From contig CM049314.1 in the NCBI GenBank assembly GCA_026874595.1, forward strand, positions 65,690,800-65,754,799: DNA of 64,000 nt. Direction: 5' to 3'. Shown one piece after another: positions 10,935 to 22,000 of this stretch (its first letter is position 1; every line of letters starts with the position of its first letter). Position numbers and translations under genes: made by a program. This DNA is from Sipunculus nudus. Lineage: Eukaryota; Annelida; Sipuncula; Golfingiida; Sipunculidae. The notes beneath the pieces were generated by a model that was given only the letters and a program-made list of their open reading frames with translations, made no database searches and was not told the DNA's origin.

Positions 10935-12421
10935 GTATTTTTCTAAAGGCTAAGAGACTGAGGTATATTGATATTTGAGCAACACACTGACATACGTTTT
11001 CAATAACTCTTGTTTTACGAATTGCATTTTAATGGCATTGACATTTTTTTAATTAGAAAACTAGAGGGGGTGTGAATAACATGGTATAACGCCACTTTGT
11101 TGAAAAAAGTGTATGCGTGTGGGGTTAGGGGGGAGGGGATATGTCCCTTTTTGTTGTTCCTTTACTCAGGACTGGTGCTGTTTTAAATTATCCTTCCATA
11201 GGTGGGGATTTTTTTATCATTCTTGATCTTATTATTCTTATTATCTTATTATTCTTATTATTCTGTCACCATTTCATTTGATTTCTGTAATAAAGACTCA
11301 AGATAAACATTACTATGTCCATATTAATTTAATCAGGTGCAGTGACATTGACCTATTTTTCAAGGTCACAGGGGTCAAAAAGTGCGTTATTTTCAGGTGT
11401 TCCAGTATCGGTTTTCTTCTTATCTATCGGGGAACATACAATGGAAAGAAATTTTATTATAAAATAGGTTTCCCACATTTGTATTGCAAAATTTATATTC
11501 ACTCATGCGGAAAAATATGGGGAAAGGTGATTCAGAACTCTTCAGTTGGGCTACATTTTCAGATAAACCATTTAACCTAGAGAGTTGAGCTTTACAGACA
11601 TATGGATTTTGATTTTTTTTTAATAATTTGAAAAAAAAAACAAAAATGTGGCGTCAGCATATTCAGCTCATACTTGAAAAAGCAAGAAGGGACGACGAAA
11701 ATTATTTGTTTTACGGAACAGAATAACAGTTCCTCCCAAATCTTTAGAGACGGATAAAAAGTGGATCAGTGGGAATACTCAAGGGTGCGGCATGGGGTCC
11801 TGGTTTGGGGCGATAAATGGATACCCGTGACTTCCGTGAGACAGTTACGAGAATTCTAGTTTACTTTTTTACAATTTATATATCTCCTTTACGAACACTA
11901 AATAAATCTCTGGTTAATGCCTATTTGAAGAGTCGTATAACCTCAGAGACAATGAAGCAAAATGAACCATCGAATTCTAATGTATGCAACGTATTTTGGG
12001 GGATTGGCTATGTAAGAAAACGGCACCATGTAGTACAAAAAAGCGAATATCAATGCCTCATAATTGTAGCGTGGCACATGTGCATAAATAACAGGCGCCT
12101 CTTAATATATGGAATGTCAGCGAAATCTGTAATTCTAAACTCTTGAATAGCTGCTCGGTCATAGTTTAATCCAGTCTGGATTAAAAAATTACACTTAAGG
12201 TCAACGGAACATCTACCAAAGTTCATTGTATCAGGTCTCCATATTTTACATTTAATACATGGTATTCGCCAACGTTTCCATTTCCGCATATACTAATTTG
12301 GAGGAAAGATCTATAGCCGAATGGACACATTTAATTCTCGTTCAAAATCAACAGTTGGTCCAGAGTAACGGCAAGGAAACTTTTCAGTTACACCAGTCCG
12401 GTAATTAAACAAAAGAGCATC
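10935..12421. repeat. Duplicated SLC5 upstream region, left copy
   Basis: It aligns nearly end to end with 29,905-31,384, starting at 'tatttttct..ggctaagag' and running into the start codon of the truncated SLC5 copy. Open frames inside (for example 11,278-11,580) are similar in both copies but shift frame, so the similarity reflects DNA duplication and not protein constraint. The region presumably contains the promoter and 5' UTR. Confidence 0.7.
11349..11377 (+). promoter_or_regulatory. Cluster of nuclear-receptor half-sites (ER8 plus DR3)
   Basis: TGACCT, 8-base spacer, AGGTCA, 3-base spacer, GGGTCA, about 1.05 kb upstream of the truncated SLC5 start. The same geometry is kept at 30,298-30,326. 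It could also simply belong to an older repeat. Confidence 0.3.
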
Positions 12422-13183
12422 ATGACTGCGGAACGACGGTTCCACTGGGCTGAGTATTTGGTATTCGCTGCAGGCCTGCTACTCAGTTCCTGCATCGGGA
12501 TCTATTACAACATACGGGACAGGAACAAACCGACACCTTCAGAGTATTTGATGGCAGGACGCGACATGAGTATTTTACCAGTTGCTGCTTCTATGGTGGT
12601 TAGTCTGACGTCAGCCATTTTTGTGCAAGGAATTCCGGCTGAATTTTACTCTTTCGGTGCTTACGCTTTGGCAGCGCTTTGGGGATTCCCAACCGCGCTG
12701 TTCATTGCCGCGAACTTTTATCTACCAGTATTCCATCGCCTACCAGTGACAAGCGCGTATGAGTACTTAGAGCAACGATATAGCAAGACCGTACGCTTCG
12801 TTTGTTCCGGATTGAGTATGGTCCAGATGATAGTTTATTCATCGGTTGCACTCTACGCACCGACGATCGCTATCAGCCAAGCCACAGGCCTTTCTATATT
12901 GGGCTGTATACTGCTTACAGCCTTAATCTGTACGTTTTACACAACTTTGGGTGGATATAAGACTGTGTTATGGACAGATACGTTACAATGTGGACTAATG
13001 TTCCTGGGAATGATTGCGACCCAGTTTAAAGAAGCCGCCGTGGTTGGTGGATTTGGAGTTCGTTATGGGCCTTTCTTATCCAGCTTACAAGCAGCATGGC
13101 GAGTTAACTCTGAGCTGAAGTCATCTGAAAATAATATTGATAAAGGAATCCTCAATATACAAATTTTATCTGCAGTTCAATGA
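12422..13183 (+). pseudogene. Truncated SLC5-type symporter fused to R1 sequence
   Basis: The ATG at 12,422 opens a 253-codon frame. Residues 1-211 differ from the full-length paralogue at 31,385 at only 14 positions by eye (about 93% identity) and include the N-terminal symporter core: 'SEYLMAGRDMSILP' and the family signature around 'FYTTLGGYKTVLWTD' (about 172-186). After Phe211 the homology ends abruptly and the frame continues for about 42 residues through R1 repeat DNA to a TGA at 13,181. A symporter of this family needs about 13 membrane segments; this product has about five or six and lacks the later sodium-site helices. The reading frame up to the break has no stop or frameshift, so the truncation is recent or the product is still selected. 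Most likely it is a pseudogene. Confidence 0.75.
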
Positions 13184-15400
13184 AGAAACCAGGTAGGCAA
13201 TATAACAAGCACAATTAAACCCATCCCTTGACCATAGGTTTTGGGCTGTGGATTTCTCAACATTAAGCAAACTAGGTCTTCTCATTTTGAATGCCTGGTC
13301 AACAAAAATGTATCGGATAAAACACTTGAAACATAACATATCAAACATTCCGTCGGGTTATGTCTTCATTCAGAATGAACGACGGTCAGGGGAGGGGTTA
13401 GCCTGTCGCTCAAGCTTTTCAGACTTCTTCTCATCATTTGTAAGCTACCAGGAGGGTACTGTCACCTTGCGGCAAATTTTACAACTAATTTATAGTTACA
13501 CTTATAGTGAGCGACTCGATCGGCAGGCACTGAAATGAGGCGACGGTTTTTCAGTGTCGGCTCCCAGCCAGTTGAGTACTCTGCAACTTTAACGCTAAGG
13601 CCGTGCCCCGCCACCTATGTTTACAAACGAGTGCGCCTTACGGGGATTCTTCGGTTGTATGACCCAGCTATCGAGACCATAACACACAGAGGGCTCGAAG
13701 GTACAAGAGTGACCGGTGCTGAGTAACACTAGGATCTAAAATGAGAGGGAGCGTGTGATACTATCATGTAGTCTGAAACCGGAATGTAATGTAGCAGACT
13801 CAACTTTTCTTCAACTAGCATTTAAAAATGTAGGCTGTTATAATCTCCGGCAAAATACGATAATAAAAATTTGTCGTTCCATTCATCCGGTCACATGTTA
13901 CATTACACGTTTTAGAGGTAAACATTAAAAAAAATAACGGCTTGGCTGGTATGGGGGGGGGGGCTACTTGTTTCATGCTTGTTTGTCGGTCCGGGTAATT
14001 TAGTGTGTCAATTGACTGCGGGCTTCATGTCTTGTGGCATGTAACAAAATACCATAATCGGTTCAGATGAGATTTAATGACCATAGCTGGATCACTGATA
14101 TACTATATGACGATTAAAGTCTAAGGCCAACCAAAATATCAAGTATCCTATCAAGACAAGATTAGGCACTAATGACGAAAGAACAAAAATTTTAAAATAG
14201 AGCGACAAGAATATTTTTGTTTTTCAAATAATATTATACATAAATTAATATAATATTATACAACATTTTGGTAACCCGCAAAAATTACCACCGTTTGTAA
14301 CAGCAAGGACATCTAGCAGCAAACCAGTCTTTGCAAATGAGGAAATATGGTATTGATTCACACGATCTTCCTGTCCCAGTGCGCAATCTTCTAAAACTGA
14401 ATACATGTATTTTTCTGTTTGTCAGCATGGGCATGTGTAACCTTGTTTACTAACAGCATGTAAATAAAGTAGCTCATGCATCCGTCACAGAGGTGTCGTA
14501 AGATCTTTTCTTATTAACTAAAATCAATTAATATGTATCCAGGGTACGCCAGAAATCACATACATTCCACAAATAAGACATGGGAATTGCTGGTTTTAAA
14601 CAATTAAGACACATATCAAATAGAGATGTTTTCAGTTTGGTCACTCACATACAAGTTCTAATCATTAAGAGTCAAGTGCTAGGACCGAATGAATAAAAAA
14701 CAAATGTATTTACCACTGTAAAGTTCAGCAGTCTAATCCAGTCAAAACTTGGCTTAAGCTGAAGTTTGTAAAAATGGCAAAATATACATAGATTGTTTCC
14801 TCTATAATGAGGCTAATTAATTTGTCGGAATATTTGCATAATAATTATAAAAAAACAATTTTCTACTTTTTTTGCACTACTGTCTCACAATGGGGCCATT
14901 TACATAATTATCGTTATTGACATCAGGTTTATATACAAAATTACTTCAGTTCTGATCGACACTTTTGATATGTTGTGGTTATACAATGAGCTCGCAATGT
15001 TCACGAAACCTGAGTAAATCCTGTGTATACATTTAATATGAAAAGTAAATAATTGTTGTCACAGATATATTATGAAAAATCACACTGCCGTCTGAACCTT
15101 TGATACTTTCAACGCGTGAATCCTGTTTATGAACTTTGACCCAGTGAACATTGATATCATATTTCTCAGTAACCCGCCCTGGTAACCGTTATTATGGATC
15201 AAATGAAAGTAACAAATGTTTCTCTCACGTTGTTTAATGGCCATTGTTCTTCATAATTTTTCCCATTAACTCAACACTATGAACATTGGTTTCACGCCTG
15301 AAACCATGGTGAAGATCATCAGGCGTACACACAGAATCTAGCACTTTGGCTGCAATTGATACAACTTCCCGGTTTATATACAGGTGACTGACCTTTTACA
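13054..15400. repeat. R1 dispersed repeat, copy 3
   Basis: It begins exactly where SLC5 homology stops, with 'gttcgttatgggcctttctt' (identical in copy 5 at 26,640). The part up to about 13,430 matches copies 1 and 4; the part from about 13,930 matches copy 5 ('ctgcgggcttcatgtcttgt', 'tggatcactgatata', 'atcaagtatcctatcaagac'). Between about 13,440 and 13,930 lies a GC-richer stretch with a 63-codon open frame (13,535-13,726) that I cannot assign. Confidence 0.65.
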
Positions 15401-15797
15401 TTGCCAACGATTACTTGACTGGTTGCTCGCAACTTTTCTGCTTATGATTATTCCTGGGCATAATGTGTGATTAAAGTCATATAGAGTTCAAGGTTATGTC
15501 AATTGCATGACATTCATAATATAGGAACCTTAATATGAATTGGTCACGCAGAAAGAAAGCAAATCGTGAATTCGTTCATTTTAACTGTATTTAGCCTAAG
15601 ATCAATGGGTGTGTGTCACGTACTGACATGACAGTTTAGTCAAAGCGCATGAAAACGATCATGGTATTTTTATCTATCTTCTTGAGTCTTGGACTAATTG
15701 TCTTTTTTTTCAGTTATAATAATAATCCCTGTTTTTCCCGTTTCTCTGTTTTTACCTCGGTAGAAATATAAAGAGATATAGATATATATTACATTCA
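15401..15797. other. Intergenic, unassigned
   Basis: AT-rich spacer between R1 copy 3 and the SINE. Nothing was recognised. Confidence 0.4.
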
Positions 15798-16090
15798 TCT
15801 GGGGTAACACGCTCGGCCTTCTCCGCTGGTGACCCGGGTTCGATCCCAGGGGCTGCCATGAGAGTGTGTTGCAGTGGCCGGTCAAAGGTGGTGGTTCTCT
15901 CCGGGTTCCTCCACATCTTTCAATACGATCTTCAACTCTATCAGTATTTTCTATTTTTGCCTTTAATATCTAACTGTATACCGACTCAAATGGTAAAACT
16001 TGTCGTTGTCGAGGGAGCCATTGCGTGCCGGATTTTTCGGAGACCTGTGACTGGCTGAAGCGCCGACTTAACTTTCAGTCAGTCAGTAAC
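15798..16090 (+). mobile_element. tRNA-derived SINE
   Basis: A GC-rich island in AT-rich surroundings. It has a canonical RNA polymerase III B box, GGTTCGATCCC (15,837-15,847), and a weak A-box position about 40 bases upstream ('tggggtaaca'). A body containing 'ggttctctccgggttcctcc' recalls conserved central domains of marine-invertebrate SINEs. The 3' end has a short 'cagt' iteration (16,077-16,087). Exact ends and the SINE family are not established. Confidence 0.6.
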
Positions 16091-16168
16091 ATTCATTTGC
16101 ACCGATTGCTTGAGTAACCTGACACCTTTCATTCCTTTCATATTAGAAGTCTTCCTGCTTTTACTTAT

Positions 16169-16643
16169 GTAGGCTTTTTGCACGATCTTTGCATCTGTGA
16201 TTTGTCCATTTCTGTTTATATGTCAGTTGTTTCATACTTACTGACACATCCAACAGAACAGTTTTACAAATACAGGCGGCCATATTTACCCTTCGGTCAA
16301 TCCACAAGGAAAATAATAAGGATGATTAATTCCATTGGGGATTCAAGAAATGCAAAATCAAAATTTCAGAGAAACTTCATTTAGGAAGCACGGAAATTTG
16401 TTTCACTTCATGGGAAATGCCTGGACACACGTTAATTTGTGTATTTGAGAATTTTGATTATCTGAGTCAAGATAAATGCATTAACATAATTACGATCCTT
16501 CCTACCCTGATAGCACTTCGAAACTTCAGCACCGATCACACATCATTTTGTAGATTTCTCGGCGACTGGGTCACAAACGCCATTTATACACCTATTTAAA
16601 CACTTTTCAAGACATTTATACCCGAAAGTACCGCCAGTACATG
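16169..16643 (-). pseudogene. Relic exons of the EGF-repeat receptor
   Basis: Two decayed exons in the same order and strand as the receptor gene to the right. The first relic (16,506-16,643) is exactly 138 bases, like the intact exon at 25,026-25,163. It keeps most cysteines ('TFGYKCLEKCLNRCINGVCD') and a usable AG acceptor, but has an in-frame TGA where the intact exon reads 'KCTKGC'. The second relic (16,169-16,301) matches the exon at 24,458-24,601 ('KYGRL', 'NCSVGC'). It has lost both splice sites (acceptor AG to GG, donor GT to AT), carries stops in place of conserved residues and is about 11 bases shorter. No other exons of this copy were found. R1 copy 4 lies upstream of it, just as R1 copy 5 lies upstream of the intact gene. 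Confidence 0.75.
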
Positions 16644-17439
16644 CTGATTAAAAAATTGAAGTATCATTCTTTGCAAAACATCCTCATTAATGAAACAAGC
16701 TAAAATCATCAAATGTTAACATCAGATGACCTGTAAGTTAAAAAGAAACTGGAGATATTTGTTTCCTGATGATTTGTCTATAAGTATTTATAAGATATAT
16801 AAAATATATTAATATTGAATATATATTTCTCCTAATTGCGGTATTTAGATAGGGATAGCCATATTTCAGATGGAATATATTTAAGTACAAGACAATATGT
16901 CATAAGCATGTATTCTTTGCCATATTTCATTCTTGTAAAAAGTTTAATATTATTTTTCTTTGTTTGAAATTTCTATATCTTTGAAACAAGCCAAGCCGTG
17001 TGTGCCACTGAAACTATGAAATAAATCGACAAAATGAATTTTCACTTCATTGTCGTGTATATTAGCCTACACTTTTAAATCGAAAATGCATGTTCACACA
17101 CCGAAAGAATTAACGAAATGCGGTTGACTGATAAAAATTTCACCCAGCACTCTTACATCGTCATATATACATGGCAAACTTTAGGAGACTCAAACCTCAT
17201 TAGGGGTTTCAGGTTAGTTCATGCCATTGCTTCCGGAAAGAACTTTTAAAAAACAGTAATTTGCTTTTCTCCTAGAGACTCGCTTAGAAAATTGATTAAA
17301 AAATCCCTTTTTACAAATATTTTGAAAACATCAGCGACATTTATGTTAACAAGGACCTCATTAGAATGTTAATTTTTAAATGTCTATTAATTATAGTTTC
17401 ACGTTATTATTTAGGGGAAAACCCTGTCTAAATACTCCA
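16644..17439. other. Intergenic, unassigned
   Basis: By analogy with the intact gene, the relic of the 5'-most receptor exon could lie here, but I could not find it. AT-rich, with no other feature. Confidence 0.4.
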
Positions 17440-18260
17440 CGATTAGTTATCGGCCCCACCGACCGAGATTAGAAGCAATACGACGAGTAAACACTGAGCT
17501 GCAGTCATCTGGAAATAACAATAATAAATCCACTCAATACATACAGTTTATGCCGCTGCATGTAGAAAGCATGACCGTAATAGCTTTATTTCACATACCT
17601 TGTAGGCCTTTGAACCGGTTGCGTAATACAACATGTGCTAATAAACTTTTCCCTTAACGATCGGTTTTGGATATCACACCTTTAATCAATCTAGGTTTCC
17701 TTACTCGGAGTGTTGGAAGAAAAAATCATTTGTAAAATACTTGTTATGAAACATTTCAAACAGAACCCTGCTTCCGATCGTTCTTATTCCGAATGAACGA
17801 CGACCAGAGGAGGGAATTGGCTGGCACAATCGCTCAAGCTTATAACACAAATCTATTTACCTTTTGTTATGTTCCTCACTCCAGTAGTATTACCACCAAT
17901 ACTTAGGTGAATGTGACCTAGGTGAAAATATCATAAAGTCTGTAAGTTTGTTAGAGTATTTTATATGTTTAATAAACACCAATTTTAAACTTATAATTAT
18001 ACAACTGTTTCACAAATATCCTTTCCAGAATTACCGTTACTTACATCTGTTTTGCACACAATTACTGCAGTTCTCTTTGAACTTCCGTAGGGCTGTTGTC
18101 ATTCATCTAATTAAAATAACCTCAGTAAGACATATTTTATAGACATTAGGTGAAACGTAAATAACTATTTATCATGAATCATGTATGAAAAACCACTGTT
18201 GTCTGGAGGCTTAGTATATTAAACGCTTGGAATTTTTTGTAAACTTTGACCTCTGGCCCC
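17440..18260. repeat. R1 dispersed repeat, copy 4
   Basis: The first 410 bases match copy 1 ('accgaccgag', 'acatttcaaa', 'cgttcttatt') and copy 3 ('gaatgaacgacg'). The last part (from about 18,150) matches copy 2 ('gaaacgtaaataactattta', 'tatgaaaaaccac'). Confidence 0.6.
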
Positions 18261-18879
18261 TGAGTAACCAATCTAAAGAATGCTAAAACAAAAATTGATT
18301 AGAATTATGAATAACACATTGCAATAATAATACTAATAAAATAACAATAATAGCCTTTACGTGCCTAAGGTCCCGTACATTCAGGACGGCTGGAAAACGA
18401 ATATAAACCAATCGTAATTTGGTGCATATGTAGGTTTGAATGTCATACTATTCTACTACAACTATGATCCTCTGAAATTGTTCTGGACATCTGCGTAAAC
18501 ATAATCACCAATGGGAGGTATGTTCAAGCAAACCCCAGTGAATTAGTGCCTAGCGCTGCTTAAGTCCCTCTAAAGGCAGAGCTACCGCCTCACAGATTTG
18601 TGTGACCATTGAACTCATATCAAACATTTAAGCCAAAAAAAAAAAAACGCTCTTGTGTGACCACGCCAAAATCGACGAAATATGTAATGGAATAAGTAAT
18701 GACTGTGATCCTAAGCTGTAATCCTAAATCTTAATACATTATATCTTGGCTTCCGGGTTCCAGTTGATAAAACATTTGAATATAAAATGTGTTGTTCATC
18801 ACAATTACACCAACAATGCAGGTGTGTGTTCTGATTAGAGAATATATAGGTCATATTGTCCACATTAACATTTGGTCAC
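18261..18879. other. Spacer downstream of the receptor gene
   Basis: The presumed 3' UTR and flank of the minus-strand receptor. No gene was recognised and no unambiguous polyadenylation site can be assigned. Confidence 0.4.
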
Positions 18880-19064
18880 TCATATTATATCCACAACTGC
18901 ATAGGCTTTTTCTTTTTCACATTTTAGGCGGCCGTATTCCTCTTGAATGGGCGAACAAATGTCAGCACATGGCTTCACTAGTTCGTAACTGTCGCGGCCT
19001 CTAGGGCATTTTTTAGAACTTAATGGTTCTTGTCGTCTTCCTGTTGCTTTCTTCATCTTAAAAA
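18880..19064 (-). CDS. Receptor terminal exon H, cytoplasmic tail with ITAM-like motif
   Basis: 185 bases starting in phase 1 after acceptor cttgtag and ending in TGA. The basic start 'FKMKKATGRRQ' is followed by 'DSYELV', 'EEYGRL' and 'AYAVVDII'. The last two tyrosine motifs (18,892-18,936) have seven residues between them. Confidence 0.65.
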
Positions 19065-22000
19065 CTACAAGAATGAAAACGTGTGTTACCAAGTTGTTAC
19101 ATATTTAATAGTTGCTTTAATTTTGAAAGGATACACTCTAGATGATGATGGGTTTAGCTAAAGCTATTCGCCAGTTTTTTCCTTTGCAAAACGTGTGTTA
19201 TGGCATTAGATACGTGTGCCATTAATTAGAACGAATGGTTTCAAAAAATCAGAGTTTAGATTTAAGACTTAGAAACAAGAATGGCCGTGAGAAATCTCCT
19301 GTTTGATCAAAGTAAAATATATCAAAACAATTATTTGTTCTGATAAATTATTGTATTCTCCAACCTTGCTTTGGTGTCAGTTGCCTCCTCCTCTTGCACC
19401 TAGAAAAGGTCACATCCTTTTGTAAAAAAGCACATTAATATATTCAAAGTAACAATCGTTGGTTGAGGGTAATGTCATATCACCTCTTTCATTTAATGTT
19501 AATTGACCAAGGTAATCAGCACCTTGAAACACACCTCATATAATTAAAATAAGCATGTAAATTTATAAATGAATATAAAACACTTGAAGAAGATATAAAG
19601 CACTTTAAGATTTTTTTTTTCTGAAAAGAGCACATGTACAATAAACTTTATCCAAACTTTTCCCAATACAGTAAAACAAAAACCATAATACCTTTTTAAG
19701 CAGAGCAAGCCGAAACCAAACAGAACGAGCACCGCTGACGCAGAAATTCCTGCACCAAGTAGAATAAGATCCAGAATTGTTCCTTTTTTGCCTGGAAATA
19801 AAAAATAGATAGTAAAAAAATTGTCTTAGCAATTTACTCAAACTTATATGACAACTTTTCTAAGGTCACATTTTAATATAGTGCGGTTAAATTTACCTAA
19901 AATAAAAAGGAAACTAGACCCCTATTTGAGTGCATACTAGCGGCGACTTTCTCACTGGTATAAAATACCGATATCAGACCACCCATATGAGGTAACTGTC
20001 CCTTCTAACGACACCGACGATATGAGAAACAAAATATCCATTTTGAACTCAGCATATTGGTATATCTCCCTGAAAGTTTTTTTTCTATTTCTTACCATAT
20101 ATATGAGTGTCTCTCGGGGATTATATGTTCCTGTCGGCAGAAAACGCACACCGGTTACCATAGGGGGGAGCTTAACGTTTTGAATTTTACATATACATTT
20201 AAAATTAATACCTCTGTACAGCTTTATCGAAGCAACCGGATAGATGGCCACTGCAATGGGATTCGCCTACTTATCCAGTAAAAATACTAACTGAGTCAGA
20301 CATTCAGTACGTGAAAATCTCGGCCAACGGAAGATATTCTTGGGAACGGATTCCCTTTTTAATATGGATCCGCACATCAAACTCAGTAAGTCTTTCCTAC
20401 ATTTATTCCACACCAACACACCAAATTTTGACGTTTTAGCAGATAGTGTTTTGATAGACAATTCATGCAAAAGCAAATCTTACTGGACCCGTCACATTAC
20501 GACAAAATCTTATAGAGCCGTACCGTGGTCCATTGTTCCAAAAAATTTATTGAAAATCGGCTCAGTATTATGCGTAAACTTTTACATAAAAGAAACAAAT
20601 AAACACAAAGCGTGAGAGTTTACAAATGCTTGTAACAGAGAGCCATCTTCTAGTTACATGTGATACTGAACTTCCCATACGTTTGCTCATGCACATAGGG
20701 CCGGTATATCCTCTGCTACATTCACATGTGCCGTCGCTCCTTTTACAGCTTCCTGTACATCCAACGGAGCAGTTTTTACGACAATGGTCCCCGTAATATC
20801 CTGGACGACATGAACGACATCTACCGCTGTCACAGGGACCTTCACAGTATCCGAGGCACGGAAGATCGAGAGAGGACCAGATTAGTTTTATTGTGGAAAT
20901 AGGATCATTTGTAGATGACGTAGACGCTACAAGAGAACAATATGTAAGTATATAACCTGTGTGAGTGGGAACTGTTGAACAAGGGAAAGTAGCACATCCT
21001 TTTTGTCATGGTTATCTCCCTAAGCAAGACACGTCATCCAACTAAGGAATAACATTGGATAACAAACTAGTTAACCTTCTGATCACACAGGATCAGTGCC
21101 ATACTCAGCAAAACAACCACCCGAACAGTCCTAATGAAGAAACTAACAAGTACTTATTGTTAAACAATGTAAACCCAAGTCTGCAGGCCACAGATTGTCG
21201 ATTCTTACTGGGTCAGTCAGCTACTGCAAACAATGATGTCAAAACAATTTGACCAAGGCCCAACTGCTGGACTAGGACGTCTCTTTTTGTTAGAGAGAGA
21301 AAGGATGGAACACTGTTAAGGCAGAATGAAATGATGAAGAAACTTAACCCTTTTCATATATAACAGGCAGCCCCCTCAAAGATATAACGCAAGAAAAAGA
21401 GCCAAAACAAAAGTTTTTTAGCCACACACATGGAAATTTAGAGTGATTGACTCTGAAGGCTCCGTACAAAATTATCCACATAGCATTTCATTGAGAATTG
21501 CACAGAAAAAAAGTGAAAAAGGAAGATGGAGTCATTATCAACTTAGTCGGTATTATTAATCAACAGTTTATTACCACTGAACACACATCAACAACATAAA
21601 GAGCCAAGGCTTTTGCCGTGTTTCTAAGAGGAAAGCCATGAACCAGAAAGAGAGGGTTCTATCAAATTGAGACTTTCTGCGAAACTACAGATCCTTCTTA
21701 CTCTGCCTTCGCAAATGTATGTATGGGAGACAGACTGTAAGAGACATCAGACAAAAACGCATGAACAAAAACCTATCACATTCCAGTAGGGTTACTCCTA
21801 ATTGTGGAGTAGGTATAGCAAAGAGAAAGACTGGCTATGGATTTTAGGCAACGAGGTATCACAAACAATATATCCTATGGTGGGGCAGAGGCCATCATGG
21901 ATAATGTTCCAGGACAACATGTTCGTACTAAACACAAAGGAAATGTGCTTAACACAGCGGCACCAGTCACAATCGTCAGATCAGAAAAGGTTGTCAGATC

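Noticed and set aside
11278-11580. 100-codon frame similar to one at 30,191-30,469
   Set aside because: Both lie in the duplicated SLC5 upstream DNA and lose frame relative to each other, so the similarity is at DNA level.
16751-16764. Second hammerhead-like CTGATGA box near 16,750
   Set aside because: No stem II or GAAA follows.
20340-20615. 91-codon plus-strand frame inside the receptor gene
   Set aside because: No motif, no paralogue, and it lies in an intron of the opposite-strand gene model.
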